Assembly: GCA_964463485.1 (NCBI GenBank)
Contig: CAYXDO010000010.1
Span: 1 to 64,000 of the forward strand
DNA length: 64,000 bases
Reading direction: 5' to 3'
Source: CAYXDO01 sp964463485
GTDB lineage: Bacteria; Myxococcota; Kuafuiibacteriia; Kuafuiibacteriales; Kuafuiibacteriaceae
Below are positions 1 to 8,719 of the stretch, piece after piece. Under the pieces are notes generated by a model that did not search any database, was not told where the DNA came from, and worked only from the letters and a program-made list of their open reading frames with translations. The translations under genes were made by a program, and so were the position numbers. Position 1 is the stretch's first letter. Every line of letters begins with the position of its first letter.

Positions 1-114
1 TCGTCTGCGTCAGATCGTCTGCGTCAGATCGTCTGCGTCAGATCGTCTGCGTCAGTTCGTCTGCGTCAGTTCGTCTGCGCGGCAGATCGTGTCCGTCGGA
101 TCGTCTGCGTGTTC
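1..114. repeat. 14-bp tandem repeat array (runs off the left edge)
   Basis: Five exact or one-mismatch copies of TCGTCTGCGTCAGA occupy 1-70, followed by three decayed copies (71-86, 87-100, 101-114). The period of 14 is not a multiple of three. The reverse strand has stops within the array. One forward frame stays open to about 198 but shows no recognisable protein. The array probably began before the window. There are no unique spacers, so it is not CRISPR. Confidence 0.85.
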
Positions 115-605
115 CGCGCCGGCCGACTCGACGCGATATTCCGGGACTGGAGCCACCGGCCTTCGACCTACGTGAGAAGACTTCTTGGCGTGACGTAGCG
201 TCCGGCGAGATTCCGACGGCGCTCGAGGCTCCGCATCGCCTCTCGATCGACTCTGCGGCGCCGCAAGGGAGAGGTGCGCCCGAGGCTGTGCGAGCAGTCT
301 CCGGAGCCCGACGAACTCACCGACCGACGACTCGCTGACGTCGTTCGACTCGGATCCGGGCCCTGGGTGTCACGGCGGCCCGCGCTGTGACGCGAAACTC
401 GGGTGAGTTGCTACTGAACATTTCCGTCCGGCGACCGAATCGCACAGGGTCGGGCATGGCTCGGAGTGGCTCCGAGCGAATCCGAGCATCCGAGGAATCC
501 GAGCGAATCCGAGGAATCCGAAGAGTGCGAGGAATCCGCTGGAACGACCGGAGCTCGAGCTCGAGCGTTGCCGCGACCCCGGCGTCGTGAACATGTGGCT
601 CGCAC
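115..605. other. Non-coding stretch with a second degenerate repeat
   Basis: No convincing gene lies here; the short open frames overlap one another on both strands and have no family resemblance. Between about 471 and 540 there is a degenerate array built on GAATCCGAG / GCATCCGAG units of 9-10 bp (roughly six copies). The region ends just before the lipoprotein start at 606 and presumably holds its promoter, but I see no clear -35/-10 pair. Confidence 0.5.
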
Positions 606-1820
606 ATGCTGCCATCGAGGACTCGCGGTTCATACGCTCTGTTGGGCCTCGTCGCTTGTAGCTCGGGCTTCGAGCCGCCTTGCCGCGTCACCGACCGCAG
701 GGTCGTACTCGACGAGCCTCCCGCGACTCTGGCCGGAATCGGCCTCGTCGGTCTTTCTTCTCGCCCGCTACGACCTCTGCTCCGCTCCGACGGGTCGAGT
801 GTGTTCCGGTGGTGGAGAATTCAAGTCGACTCGGACTCGATCCCGAGCGCCGCGACCACCACCATCTCCGCCGAAGTCGCTGTGCTCGATCCGCAGGGTG
901 TCCTCGAGACACGTCACTCCTTCGTTCCCGCCCATACGATCGGACAGTCCTTTGGTATTCGTGACTTCGCGTGGATGAACGACGGAGTCGGGTTGGTCTA
1001 CACCCGAACCACCACCACTCCCGTATCCACCGAAAACATGACTTCGCTCATGTTCGCCTTCGAGCCTACCCAAACTCTCGGGACCCTCCCCGACGCCCAG
1101 TGTCTCAATTGCTCGTTCGAGTGGTCCACCGCCTCCTTCGACGATCACTTCGTTACCGTTTACGCGCGCCGGGCGCTCACGCGAAGCACGGACGCCACAG
1201 ACTTCCCGCTGAGATTCGCGACCCTGTCTCGCACCGGAGACGTCCTGGCCAGCGGCACCCTGGGCCCCATCGAGACCGCCCCGCTCGGGGGCGCCGCCAG
1301 CTTCGAGCTGGTCGCCGATCGAGACGTTCTCCTCCTGAAGACCAAGCTGCTCGCCCAACGCATCACTTCGACCTTCGAAGTCCAAATGGGCCCGATCCAT
1401 TACTCGTCCAAAGGTCTCCCGGCCGTCTCGTGGGACTCGGATCGAGCCGCGCTCGCCTGGACCAGCAAGATCCTCAGCTCGGCCCTCGCGACGAACGCAG
1501 ACCTGTTCATCCAGACGTACTCGTTCGAAGGAAACCCACTCTCCGACGAAAATCGGCTCTCGACCGCGTCCACGATCGAAGGCATGCGACCCTTCCTCGG
1601 CGGTCACGCCGTCGCGTTCACGGACGGGGCGGGGACCTACTTGGCTCTGACCTCGGCCGACGGGTCCAAGGTCGGGGGTGACTTGCCGCTCGATGACTCG
1701 ACCGACGCACCGCTGACGGCGCGTCCGGGCCTCCTCGAGACGCGATCCGAGAGTACCCTCGAGCTCGTCCAATTCACCGACCGCGGGCTCGAGGCGGTCG
1801 AGGTGGCTTGTGATCGCTGA
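606..1820 (+). CDS. Putative lipoprotein of unknown function
   Basis: 404 aa. The N-terminus has a short basic segment, a hydrophobic stretch and then LVACSSG, a lipobox-like end with Cys at about residue 18, so export and lipidation are likely. The rest is a beta-rich-looking sequence with no cofactor or catalytic motif that I recognise. Two Cys at about 160-163 (CLNC) could pair. A repeated pattern of short strands suggests a propeller-like fold, but that is only an impression. The stop overlaps the GTG start of the next gene by 11 bp, so the two are probably co-transcribed. Function is unknown. Confidence 0.6.
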   Translation: MLPSRTRGSYALLGLVACSSGFEPPCRVTDRRVVLDEPPATLAGIGLVGLSSRPLRPLLRSDGSSVFRWWRIQVDSDSIPSAATTTISAEVAVLDPQGVLETRHSFVPAHTIGQSFGIRDFAWMNDGVGLVYTRTTTTPVSTENMTSLMFAFEPTQTLGTLPDAQCLNCSFEWSTASFDDHFVTVYARRALTRSTDATDFPLRFATLSRTGDVLASGTLGPIETAPLGGAASFELVADRDVLLLKTKLLAQRITSTFEVQMGPIHYSSKGLPAVSWDSDRAALAWTSKILSSALATNADLFIQTYSFEGNPLSDENRLSTASTIEGMRPFLGGHAVAFTDGAGTYLALTSADGSKVGGDLPLDDSTDAPLTARPGLLETRSESTLELVQFTDRGLEAVEVACDR

Positions 1821-3111
1821 GTTGACGTTGTTGTGCGCCGTAACGACCTCCACAGAGAGTACCACCTCCGAGGACTTGCTGGACGACGACCTCGTGTTTC
1901 TGGGCGACCCCGAGTTTGGCATGGAAGCCGGGGTCCGCACCGTGCGAAGCTTTGGTCGGATCTTGTTTTCCTACGACGCGGCGCTCTCGAAACGCTTCGA
2001 GCTCGATGAGTCCGCGCCAAGCGGTCGTTTCGTGGGTATGCTCGGTCGGCTCCTGAAGTTGGCGTTCATCGACGGACCAATGGCCCAGACCGAACGAACG
2101 CTGACCCATGAAGTGTTCGGTCACGGCGCCCGAGCTCGCGAGAACGGCCAAGACCCGAGCTTCCAATTCTCGCTCCCTTTCCCGTATCGCTGGATCTTCG
2201 ATCCCAACGTCGAGCACGGAGGCATCGCGCTGAACGGACGTGTCGACAGCCTCGAGTCCAACATCCCGTTCGTCACCGGCGGGATCGAATCGAGCCACCT
2301 CGGCGCGTGGTGGCTCAGCCGTGAGTTCTTCGTCCCGCGGGGACGGGCCCACTACAGTGAGTCACTCGTCTATCTGATCTCGAAGGTCGACTACGCGAAC
2401 GTCGCGTTTTTTGGGAGTCGGAACGACTCTGCGAATAACATCGACGACGTCCACTACTTCATCGGCGCTCTTCAAGAGCGCTTCAACCGCTGGCGTCCGG
2501 AGGATCGCTCGGCGATCGAAGACCGACTCAGGCTGGCTTGGCTCTGGATCTTCACAGACCCGACGTTTTGGTTGGCGCTCTGGCAAGTCGGCGTCGACCA
2601 CGCGTACTTGGGCAACCGCTGGATGAGTATCCCGACTCTAGAGGTCGGTGGATTCCGACTCTATACGAGCACACGCTTCGACGTGAGCCCCTTCGGTGCG
2701 GAGCACTACGTGGACGTGTTCGCGTCGAAGGTCGACTTGGCTGAGCTCGGCTTTTACGGCCGTGTCGGAAGCTCGGGGCTCGCGAGCTACTGGGGGATCG
2801 GCGGGAGTGTCTTTGGGTACGAGCTCACCTCCGGCGTCGAGCTCGCCGGATCTGTCGACGTGTGGAATCAGCCCGAGATATTGTTCGAACATCGGAACGT
2901 GTTCGTTCGGCCCAATGTTTGGGGAGCCAACGTGAGCCTCGGGGGGACCTTGAGCGTCTTTCGCGGGGTCGGCGTCACCGCCAAGCTCGGTGTCAAGACC
3001 AGAGGTCACCTGATGGGGCAGCCGGTGGATTCCGGGCTGTATGGTTACGTCGGCCTGCTCTTGGATCGGGAGTTGGCAAGCGCACCGATTTCGCCAAAGC
3101 TGCACCGGTGA
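1810..3111 (+). CDS. Exported or outer-membrane-associated protein with HEVFGHG motif, unknown function
   Basis: 433 aa from a GTG start that overlaps the upstream stop. The short N-terminal hydrophobic segment could be a weak signal peptide. At about residues 97-103 the sequence LTHEVFGHG resembles a zinc-binding HExxGH-type helix, and it is followed by aromatic-rich, glycine-rich stretches. The C-terminal 180 residues alternate hydrophobic and polar positions in a way typical of beta-barrel strands. I cannot name a family. It may be a membrane-associated metal-binding protein or a barrel with a fortuitous motif. Its stop overlaps the hexokinase GTG start by 4 bp, placing it in one transcription unit with the genes on either side. 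Confidence 0.6.
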   Translation: MIAELTLLCAVTTSTESTTSEDLLDDDLVFLGDPEFGMEAGVRTVRSFGRILFSYDAALSKRFELDESAPSGRFVGMLGRLLKLAFIDGPMAQTERTLTHEVFGHGARARENGQDPSFQFSLPFPYRWIFDPNVEHGGIALNGRVDSLESNIPFVTGGIESSHLGAWWLSREFFVPRGRAHYSESLVYLISKVDYANVAFFGSRNDSANNIDDVHYFIGALQERFNRWRPEDRSAIEDRLRLAWLWIFTDPTFWLALWQVGVDHAYLGNRWMSIPTLEVGGFRLYTSTRFDVSPFGAEHYVDVFASKVDLAELGFYGRVGSSGLASYWGIGGSVFGYELTSGVELAGSVDVWNQPEILFEHRNVFVRPNVWGANVSLGGTLSVFRGVGVTAKLGVKTRGHLMGQPVDSGLYGYVGLLLDRELASAPISPKLHR

Positions 3112-4238
3112 CCATCGAGCTCTCCCTTCGGCAACTTCAGGAGGTCCGGGACACGCTGATTCGGCGGATCCGCGAGGGCCTCGCGACCCACGGCGCGCAA
3201 ATCAGGGCGCTCCCAGCCTACTTGGGCCCGGCGACCCACGAGACCGAGGGCCGCGCCATCGTGCTCGACACGGGAGGCACGAACATGCGGGCCGCCGTGG
3301 TCGACCTCGCCGATGGAAGACTCACGATCGCCCAAGGCCCGACCGAGGCGCACGTGCCGGGAGTCGGCCATCGGGTGTCGCGCAAAGTCTTCTTCGACGC
3401 GCAGGCCGACTTGATCGCGGCGCTCGGACCTACTCAGGGCCTGCCGGTCGGATACTGCTTCTCGTACCCCTCGGAGAGTCAACCGTCGCGCGACGCCAAG
3501 CTCATTCGCTGGACCAAGGCCATCGACGTGCCCGATGTCGAAGGGACTCTCGTGGGCGCCGGTCTCAAGGCGGCGCTCGAAGGCAAAGGCTTGCGACCCG
3601 GACCGGTGGCGGTGCTCAACGATACGGTGGCCGCGCTCTTGGCTGGATCGCTGACGCTCGGCACCGCAGACTTGCTCGGACTCATCGCGGGCACCGGCAC
3701 CAACATCGCGTGTTTCGTGCCCGGCTCGGCCGTACCGAAGCTGACCACGCCGTTCCCCGGCGACCTCGCGATCAACCTCGAGTCTGGCAACTTTCACCCT
3801 CCGCATCTGTCGGCCTTCGACGACGCGCTCGCGGCGTCCCTTCCGGACCCGCAGAATCAACGGTTCGAGAAGGCCGTGTCGGGGTACTATCTTCCGTTGG
3901 TGTTCAAACAAATCACCGGGCGGGTCTTCGAGAGCTCCGCTGACCTGGTGGCGCTCGCCGCGACGGACGACCGACACGCCGGGCTCGCGAGGGAGGTGCT
4001 GAGTCGTTCGGCGGACTTGATCGCCGCGGCGCTCGCGGCTGTCGCGAACGTTCGAGGAGCTCGGCATGTCTCGGTGGTGGCCGAGGGAAGCTTGTTTTTC
4101 GGGGATCCTGCTTTTCAACCTCGTGTCGAAGCGACGCTCCGCCAACTCATCGGCGGGCAGACTTTCTCGATTCATCGGGTCGACCACGCGAACCTCGCCG
4201 GCTCGGCGGTGGCGGCGCTGACGTCATTCGGGGCGTGA
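3108..4238 (+). CDS. Hexokinase, eukaryotic-type (hexokinase family)
   Basis: 376 aa. ATP-dependent phosphorylation of glucose or a related hexose is expected, in the cytoplasm. Visible motifs: phosphate-1 loop LDTGGTN at 53-59, the sugar-binding block FSYPSES at 118-124 followed by RWTK at 134-137, NDT at 171-173 holding the presumed catalytic Asp, and the phosphate-2 region GTGTN at 195-199. The FSYP...RWTK...VEG order is that of yeast/animal hexokinases rather than of bacterial ROK or Glk glucokinases. An open frame continues upstream to 2862, but that part overlaps the previous gene and adds no hexokinase sequence. GTG at 3108 gives a 4-bp overlap with the upstream stop and is preferred. 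Confidence 0.85.
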   Translation: MTIELSLRQLQEVRDTLIRRIREGLATHGAQIRALPAYLGPATHETEGRAIVLDTGGTNMRAAVVDLADGRLTIAQGPTEAHVPGVGHRVSRKVFFDAQADLIAALGPTQGLPVGYCFSYPSESQPSRDAKLIRWTKAIDVPDVEGTLVGAGLKAALEGKGLRPGPVAVLNDTVAALLAGSLTLGTADLLGLIAGTGTNIACFVPGSAVPKLTTPFPGDLAINLESGNFHPPHLSAFDDALAASLPDPQNQRFEKAVSGYYLPLVFKQITGRVFESSADLVALAATDDRHAGLAREVLSRSADLIAAALAAVANVRGARHVSVVAEGSLFFGDPAFQPRVEATLRQLIGGQTFSIHRVDHANLAGSAVAALTSFGA

Positions 4239-5150
4239 GGCGCGGACGAAGAGCTGGCGCATGCCGTCGATCGAGACTTCCTTCATCCCCTTGTCTCGGT
4301 AGGTGGAGAGCCACGTGTCGAGGTTGGCGCGGGTGAGCGCCTTGGCGGAGACGTGGCCATGCTCGATCGCCTCTTCGTCTTCGGAAAAGAATCGCACCGG
4401 GCCCTGAATCAGGAGCTGTCTGGGGTTCCGGCGGGCCCGCGCGAAGTGCCTTCGCATCATGGCGAGCCGTGGGACCTCACGCTCGAGGTCGGCGGTCGTG
4501 ACCATGAGCCACAAGGTTCCGCCGGGCCGGAGCACGCGCCGAGCCTCGGCGATCACCGCCTCCGGATCAGCCACGTGGTCGAGGGCGCCTTGAATGATGG
4601 CAAAATCGAAGGCCCGCGCCTTGAGCGGAAGCCGTTCGCCGACCGCTTGGACGAACGGAAAAGGCTGGTCCCAACAGCGATACATCGACGCCATGAACTT
4701 CGGGGGCGGATCGAGCACCCAGCTCGATTCAGGGTCGACCGACCAGATCTGGGCCTTCGGATTCCATTCTCGGTTCAGCGAGCGACCGCCTCCGATGTCG
4801 ACGCCGCACCCTTCGACCGCTCCAGCGAAGGCCCAAAACGCATCGAAGAGCGGACGCGCCCGGCGAGCGCCCTCCGCGTTCCAGCGATGTTCGTGCCAAT
4901 CGCGATAGTGCGCGTGCGCCCGGGCCCACGTGGCAAAAGCAGTGGGGCGGTCTTCCGCGCGCGATAGATCGTCGGCCCAAGGAGCGAAGAACGGAATGCC
5001 TCGTCGCACCTCGTACCGTCGACCGCATTCCGCGCAGCGAAAGGCGCCGCCTTCGAGGACCTCGTCGACGAACCTGACACCCGACGCGTCCAAGCCAACG
5101 CGACACTCGGGGCACGCGAGGAGCTCGACCTCGGAAGTCGAAAGGCCCAT
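4224..5150 (-). CDS. SAM-dependent methyltransferase with N-terminal Trm112-like zinc ribbon
   Basis: 308 aa. Residues about 10-50 hold two CPEC/CAEC-type pairs around a short beta region ending in RRGIPFF, typical of the Trm112-like ribbon found at the start of many class I methyltransferases. The methyltransferase core follows: a glycine-rich SAM motif (CGVDIGGG), an acidic end of strand 2 (WSVDPE), and the motif IIQGALDHVADPEAVIAEARRVL before LRPGGTLWL. Substrate unknown. ATG at 5150 overlaps the aminopeptidase stop by one base (TGATG), so the two are translationally linked. The 3' end overlaps the convergent hexokinase gene by 15 bp. An upstream extension to 5600 exists but runs antiparallel to nothing useful and lies inside the aminopeptidase gene. 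Confidence 0.85.
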   Translation of the reverse strand: MGLSTSEVELLACPECRVGLDASGVRFVDEVLEGGAFRCAECGRRYEVRRGIPFFAPWADDLSRAEDRPTAFATWARAHAHYRDWHEHRWNAEGARRARPLFDAFWAFAGAVEGCGVDIGGGRSLNREWNPKAQIWSVDPESSWVLDPPPKFMASMYRCWDQPFPFVQAVGERLPLKARAFDFAIIQGALDHVADPEAVIAEARRVLRPGGTLWLMVTTADLEREVPRLAMMRRHFARARRNPRQLLIQGPVRFFSEDEEAIEHGHVSAKALTRANLDTWLSTYRDKGMKEVSIDGMRQLFVRASRPE

Positions 5151-7759
5151 CAACCACCAAACCGGGTGAGCAAAGACGGCGTGACCCGACGCGCGAGATC
5201 GGCGCCCTCGTCCATGCGCTGCAAGGCCCGCGCGAGCGCACGCTCCGCGCCTGCGGGAGGATTGGTCTCGAAGAAGGACACGATGTCCGCGCGATACTTG
5301 GGCGAGAGCGCACCCACCGCCTCCACGAGCCGCGACAGGCCCATGTCGCCGACGCGCTTTCGTAGATCGGCCCAGCGCGACTTGGTGTGAGCCCAAGCCA
5401 ACACTTCCGCGTGACGCGATGCCAACAACTGCCCGAGCACCACACCCACGGACTCTTGCGCGATCGTGCCGTCTTCGAGGTGACCGAGCGTCCGTGTCAC
5501 GAGCTCGTCGGAGTGGAACTCTCCGAGGGTGTAAAGATATCGAAGCGTGGCCTGGGGAGAAGCGCCGCTCGATCGACGATCGAGATAGGTCTTCATCCAA
5601 ACCTCATATCGCGCGGCGTCACCAAAGCGCGCAGCGATCGCCAAACACGTGCCCGCGAGGTTCGGGTCGACCGCCTTGGCGTCCTTCTGCTCCAAAGCCG
5701 AGGCCTCCTCGGAGGCGACGATCACATCCTTTTGTCGCGCGATTCGTCCGAGTGCGTGGAACAACAGCGGGCGACGTTGAACGTCGTTTTGCGCTTCACC
5801 GGTCTTCGACGCGAGCCCCAGCGCATCGAGCGAAGGCCCGAGCAATCGCGCGATCCAAACCCACAACGCGGCCCTCGCCTTCCTGGCCTTGTCCCTCGTT
5901 TCGGCTTCGGTGGCGGCATCGCGCAACAGGTGGTCGAGCACTCCGATGCGTTCGACGACCGCGCGCAGCACGTTGTGGTCGGAGATAGGAGCGGGAGTGG
6001 AATCGCTGGCGCACAAGGCCTCGAGCAACGGCAGGAACCGATCGATGGACGCGGTACCGTTTCGAACGAGCGCCCACTGGTCGGACAACAGACCCACCTG
6101 CTCGACGGCAGAGAGTTGCCCGACTTGTCCGATCACGGAAGTCGCGGCGGCGTCATCGAAGTCGACGCGATAGAACCCGATCTCATCGGCGTTCGGATAA
6201 CACCATCGGATCGCGCCTGCGGCTGGCAGCGTCGTCTTGCCCTCGCGCGCTTCGAGAAGGTAGCGATGGGTCTTCACACCTTCATCGTCGGCGTAACGAA
6301 TCACGAGCGGTACGGGCCAGGTCTCCTCGGTCGTCTTCTTGGCGAGCTCGGAAGCGGAGAAGAAGCGGCGCTGGGAGAGCCTCAACGTGGCCCCCTCGAG
6401 ACCCACGCGAACGATCGGGAAGCCCGGCGTGGAGACCCACGTCGACATCATGGAGCTCACGGGGAGATTCGACGCGGCCTCGAGCCTTTGCCACAAGTCC
6501 GCGCCGCGCGCGTTCTTGCCGCCGAAGTCGGTCATGTATCTTCGAAGGCCCGCGCGAAAGGCCTCCTCGCCGAGAAAATTTTCGAGCATGCGCATGACCG
6601 CGCAACCCTTTTGGTACGTGATCGCGTCGAACATTTCGAGCGCCTGGTCGGGCGTTTCGACCTGCGTCCAGATCGAGTGAGTCGTAGGCAAAGCGTCGTC
6701 TCCGAGCGCGCGCGATTTGTCGCCATGGAAGTCGGACCACACATCGTAGTCGGGCACGAGCGCGTGCACGATCTTGTGCGCGATCCACTCTGCGAACGCT
6801 TCGTTGAGCCACAGGTCGTCCCACCACGACATGGTGACGAGATTGCCAAACCACATGTGAGCCATCTCGTGCGCGATCACCTTCGCGACGAGCTTCTCCT
6901 GGCGCCACGAGGCCGTGCCTGGATCCATCAACAGCAGGTTCTGGCGGAACAACACGAGGCCGACGTTCTCCATCGCTCCGGCATCGAAGCCAGGAACGGC
7001 GACTTGGTCATACTTCGAGAACGCATAGGGCACGCCGAAGTAGTCTTCGAACCACGGAAAACACCGGGCGGTGAAGTCGAGGCCGAACTTCGTCTGGGCC
7101 TGCTTGCCGCGCGGAGCGTAGAGCTTCAACGGAATCCCGCGCACGACGCGGCGGTCGCTCTCTTCGAAGTCACCCACCACTAGGGCCGCGAGGTAGCTCG
7201 ATACCGGTCGCGTCGGAAGAAATCGCCACGTCTTTTGGCCTCCAGATTCCGAGGCGTCCGAGAGCGGTCCGTTGGCCAGCGCGAGCATCCCGCTCGGCGT
7301 ACGAATCGACCACTCGAGCTCCGCCTTGAACTCGGGCTCGTCGAAACAAGGAAAGATCGCACGCGCGTCCGTGGCCTCGCATTGAGTACACACTGCGCGG
7401 GTCGACCCATCGGTAGCGAGGTATATGCCGTGAAGGTTTGGGCTCAAAACACTTCTGAACGAAACCTCGAGCTTCACGTCGCCCTTCGGCAAGTCGCGCT
7501 CGGTCGTGAACCGAACGGTCTGCGTGTCCGAATGAAGCTCGATCTTCGCCGGCAACGTGTCGCCGCCCACGATCACCTTCGCGTCGAAGAGCTCGAGCTC
7601 TCGAGCGTGCATCTCGATGGCGCCGGTCGTGCGAATGACTTCCAGGCTCATCACGACCTGACCGGAAAACTCGGGCTTGTTGGGATCCGTCGCGACGGAT
7701 ACCGAATATCGTCTCGGCAGAACGTGGGTGGGAAGTCGATGGGGCTTGGCCGCGCTCAT
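5150..7759 (-). CDS. M1 family zinc aminopeptidase (aminopeptidase N / puromycin-sensitive type)
   Basis: 869 aa, the normal length for the family. It removes N-terminal residues from peptides in the cytoplasm; no signal peptide is visible. The exopeptidase motif GAMEN is at 261-265 and the zinc site HEMAH at 297-301 with the third ligand Glu at 320 (LWLNEAFAEW). The N-terminal beta saddle (1-200), catalytic thermolysin-like domain (200-440) and the long helical C-terminal ERAP1-like domain are all present. It is first in a two-gene minus-strand unit with the methyltransferase. The closest family members are the plant/animal/yeast-like aminopeptidases rather than E. coli PepN, judged by the ERAP1-like C-terminus. 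Confidence 0.93.
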   Translation of the reverse strand: MSAAKPHRLPTHVLPRRYSVSVATDPNKPEFSGQVVMSLEVIRTTGAIEMHARELELFDAKVIVGGDTLPAKIELHSDTQTVRFTTERDLPKGDVKLEVSFRSVLSPNLHGIYLATDGSTRAVCTQCEATDARAIFPCFDEPEFKAELEWSIRTPSGMLALANGPLSDASESGGQKTWRFLPTRPVSSYLAALVVGDFEESDRRVVRGIPLKLYAPRGKQAQTKFGLDFTARCFPWFEDYFGVPYAFSKYDQVAVPGFDAGAMENVGLVLFRQNLLLMDPGTASWRQEKLVAKVIAHEMAHMWFGNLVTMSWWDDLWLNEAFAEWIAHKIVHALVPDYDVWSDFHGDKSRALGDDALPTTHSIWTQVETPDQALEMFDAITYQKGCAVMRMLENFLGEEAFRAGLRRYMTDFGGKNARGADLWQRLEAASNLPVSSMMSTWVSTPGFPIVRVGLEGATLRLSQRRFFSASELAKKTTEETWPVPLVIRYADDEGVKTHRYLLEAREGKTTLPAAGAIRWCYPNADEIGFYRVDFDDAAATSVIGQVGQLSAVEQVGLLSDQWALVRNGTASIDRFLPLLEALCASDSTPAPISDHNVLRAVVERIGVLDHLLRDAATEAETRDKARKARAALWVWIARLLGPSLDALGLASKTGEAQNDVQRRPLLFHALGRIARQKDVIVASEEASALEQKDAKAVDPNLAGTCLAIAARFGDAARYEVWMKTYLDRRSSGASPQATLRYLYTLGEFHSDELVTRTLGHLEDGTIAQESVGVVLGQLLASRHAEVLAWAHTKSRWADLRKRVGDMGLSRLVEAVGALSPKYRADIVSFFETNPPAGAERALARALQRMDEGADLARRVTPSLLTRFGG

Positions 7760-7840
7760 GGCCGCGCAGCCTAGAGCGCCGATCCGCTTGGATCATCAAC
7801 AATCGCTCGCGGAAAAGCTACGATCGGCTCGTCACCCGCG

Positions 7841-8647
7841 TCACGTCACGCTCGTCACCCACTCGAGCACCCGATCGGCGGCGCCATCGATGCCGAGGAC
7901 GTGGGTGTCGACCGTGAGGTCGGACTGCGCATAACGCTGCGATCGCTTCTCCAACAAGCTCGATAGCTCCGCCATCGCCGCGGGCCTGTTCCGCATGGGG
8001 CGCAGGTCTCCTTGGGCCAAGACGCGCTGGTAGTGCGCCTCCGGCGGCGCCGAGAGCCACACCGTCTTCGCTCCCCGCTTCAACGCCGCCCACGTACCCT
8101 CATCGTTGACTACGCCTCCCCCGGCGGCCAAGACCCTGGGCCCTTCGGATGCCACCAGGGCCTCCACGACCTGCCGCTCGAGCCTGCGGTAGTACGCCTC
8201 CCCGTGAAGCTCGAAGATCTGCGCGATAGGCAGGCCGGCGCGCGCCTCGATCTCTCCATCGAGCTCCAAGAAAGGCCACCCGAGCTTCTCCGCGACTCGC
8301 CCGCCGATCGTCGTCTTCCCCGCACCGCGCAAGCCCACGAACGCGATCGAACGCTCGCCACGAGCTCGATCGAGCGGCGCCACGAGCTCGGCCAATGGCA
8401 CATCGAGCGCCTCGGCCACGGAGAGCAAGCGCGCGACCGAGATGTTCCCGACCCCGCGCTCCAGGTCCGAGAGAAATCGTTCGGACACTCCGGAGCGCTC
8501 CGCCACCTCTCTAAGTCTCAGCCCCGCTCGCTGTCGCCGAGCCCGCACCTCGGCCCCGAGCGCGTGCAAGTTGGCCTCGGCCCGCGCCGACGCGCCGGAC
8601 CGCGGCGAAGCGACCTCATCTGGGCTCGAAACCATGAGACGCAACAT
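7841..8647 (-). CDS. boxR: BoxR-type benzoyl-CoA-responsive regulator (XRE HTH fused to shikimate kinase-like domain)
   Basis: 268 aa. Residues about 28-90 form an XRE/Cro helix-turn-helix (LREVAERSGVSERFLSDLERG). From about 98 the protein is shikimate-kinase-like with an intact P-loop GLRGAGKT at 105-112, then LELDGEIE, and the GGGVV segment. In known BzdR/BoxR regulators this domain is a sensor that binds benzoyl-CoA and releases a repressor from the catabolic promoter. It is divergent from boxC-boxB, 72 bp apart, which supports the assignment over a biosynthetic aroK. Two starts are possible (ATG 8647 or ATG 8635); neither has a clear ribosome binding site, and the longer one is reported. 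Confidence 0.9.
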   Translation of the reverse strand: MLRLMVSSPDEVASPRSGASARAEANLHALGAEVRARRQRAGLRLREVAERSGVSERFLSDLERGVGNISVARLLSVAEALDVPLAELVAPLDRARGERSIAFVGLRGAGKTTIGGRVAEKLGWPFLELDGEIEARAGLPIAQIFELHGEAYYRRLERQVVEALVASEGPRVLAAGGGVVNDEGTWAALKRGAKTVWLSAPPEAHYQRVLAQGDLRPMRNRPAAMAELSSLLEKRSQRYAQSDLTVDTHVLGIDGAADRVLEWVTSVT

Positions 8648-8660
8648 ACTGCGTATATTT

Positions 8661-8690
8661 CTTGCCAACAAGCAAAATAATGCTTGCCTT
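8661..8690. promoter_or_regulatory. Operator-like inverted repeat in the boxR-boxC intergenic region
   Basis: CAAGCA-AAATAA-TGCTTG at 8669-8686 is a perfect 6-bp inverted repeat with an AT-rich spacer. It sits inside a direct repeat of CTTGCC (8661-8666 and 8683-8688). The short 72-bp divergent region is much more AT-rich than its surroundings. The GCA-N6-TGC core is the kind of site reported for BzdR/BoxR regulators, so I infer autoregulated repression of boxR and control of boxCB. I could not place -35/-10 boxes with confidence. Confidence 0.6.
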
Positions 8691-8719
8691 GGGCACCCAG
8701 ATCCGCAAACGATGCGCCC

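Noticed and set aside
1..114. CRISPR array
   Set aside because: Units are contiguous 14-mers with no spacers and no cas genes in the window.
5387..7183. 598-codon plus-strand open frame
   Set aside because: It lies antisense to the M1 aminopeptidase, is highly basic and has no family features; a shadow of GC-rich coding DNA. Similar long antisense frames at 28485-29822 and 768-1940 were dropped for the same reason.
7841..8647. Biosynthetic shikimate kinase (aroK)
   Set aside because: The N-terminal XRE helix-turn-helix and location next to boxC-boxB indicate the BoxR-type regulator.
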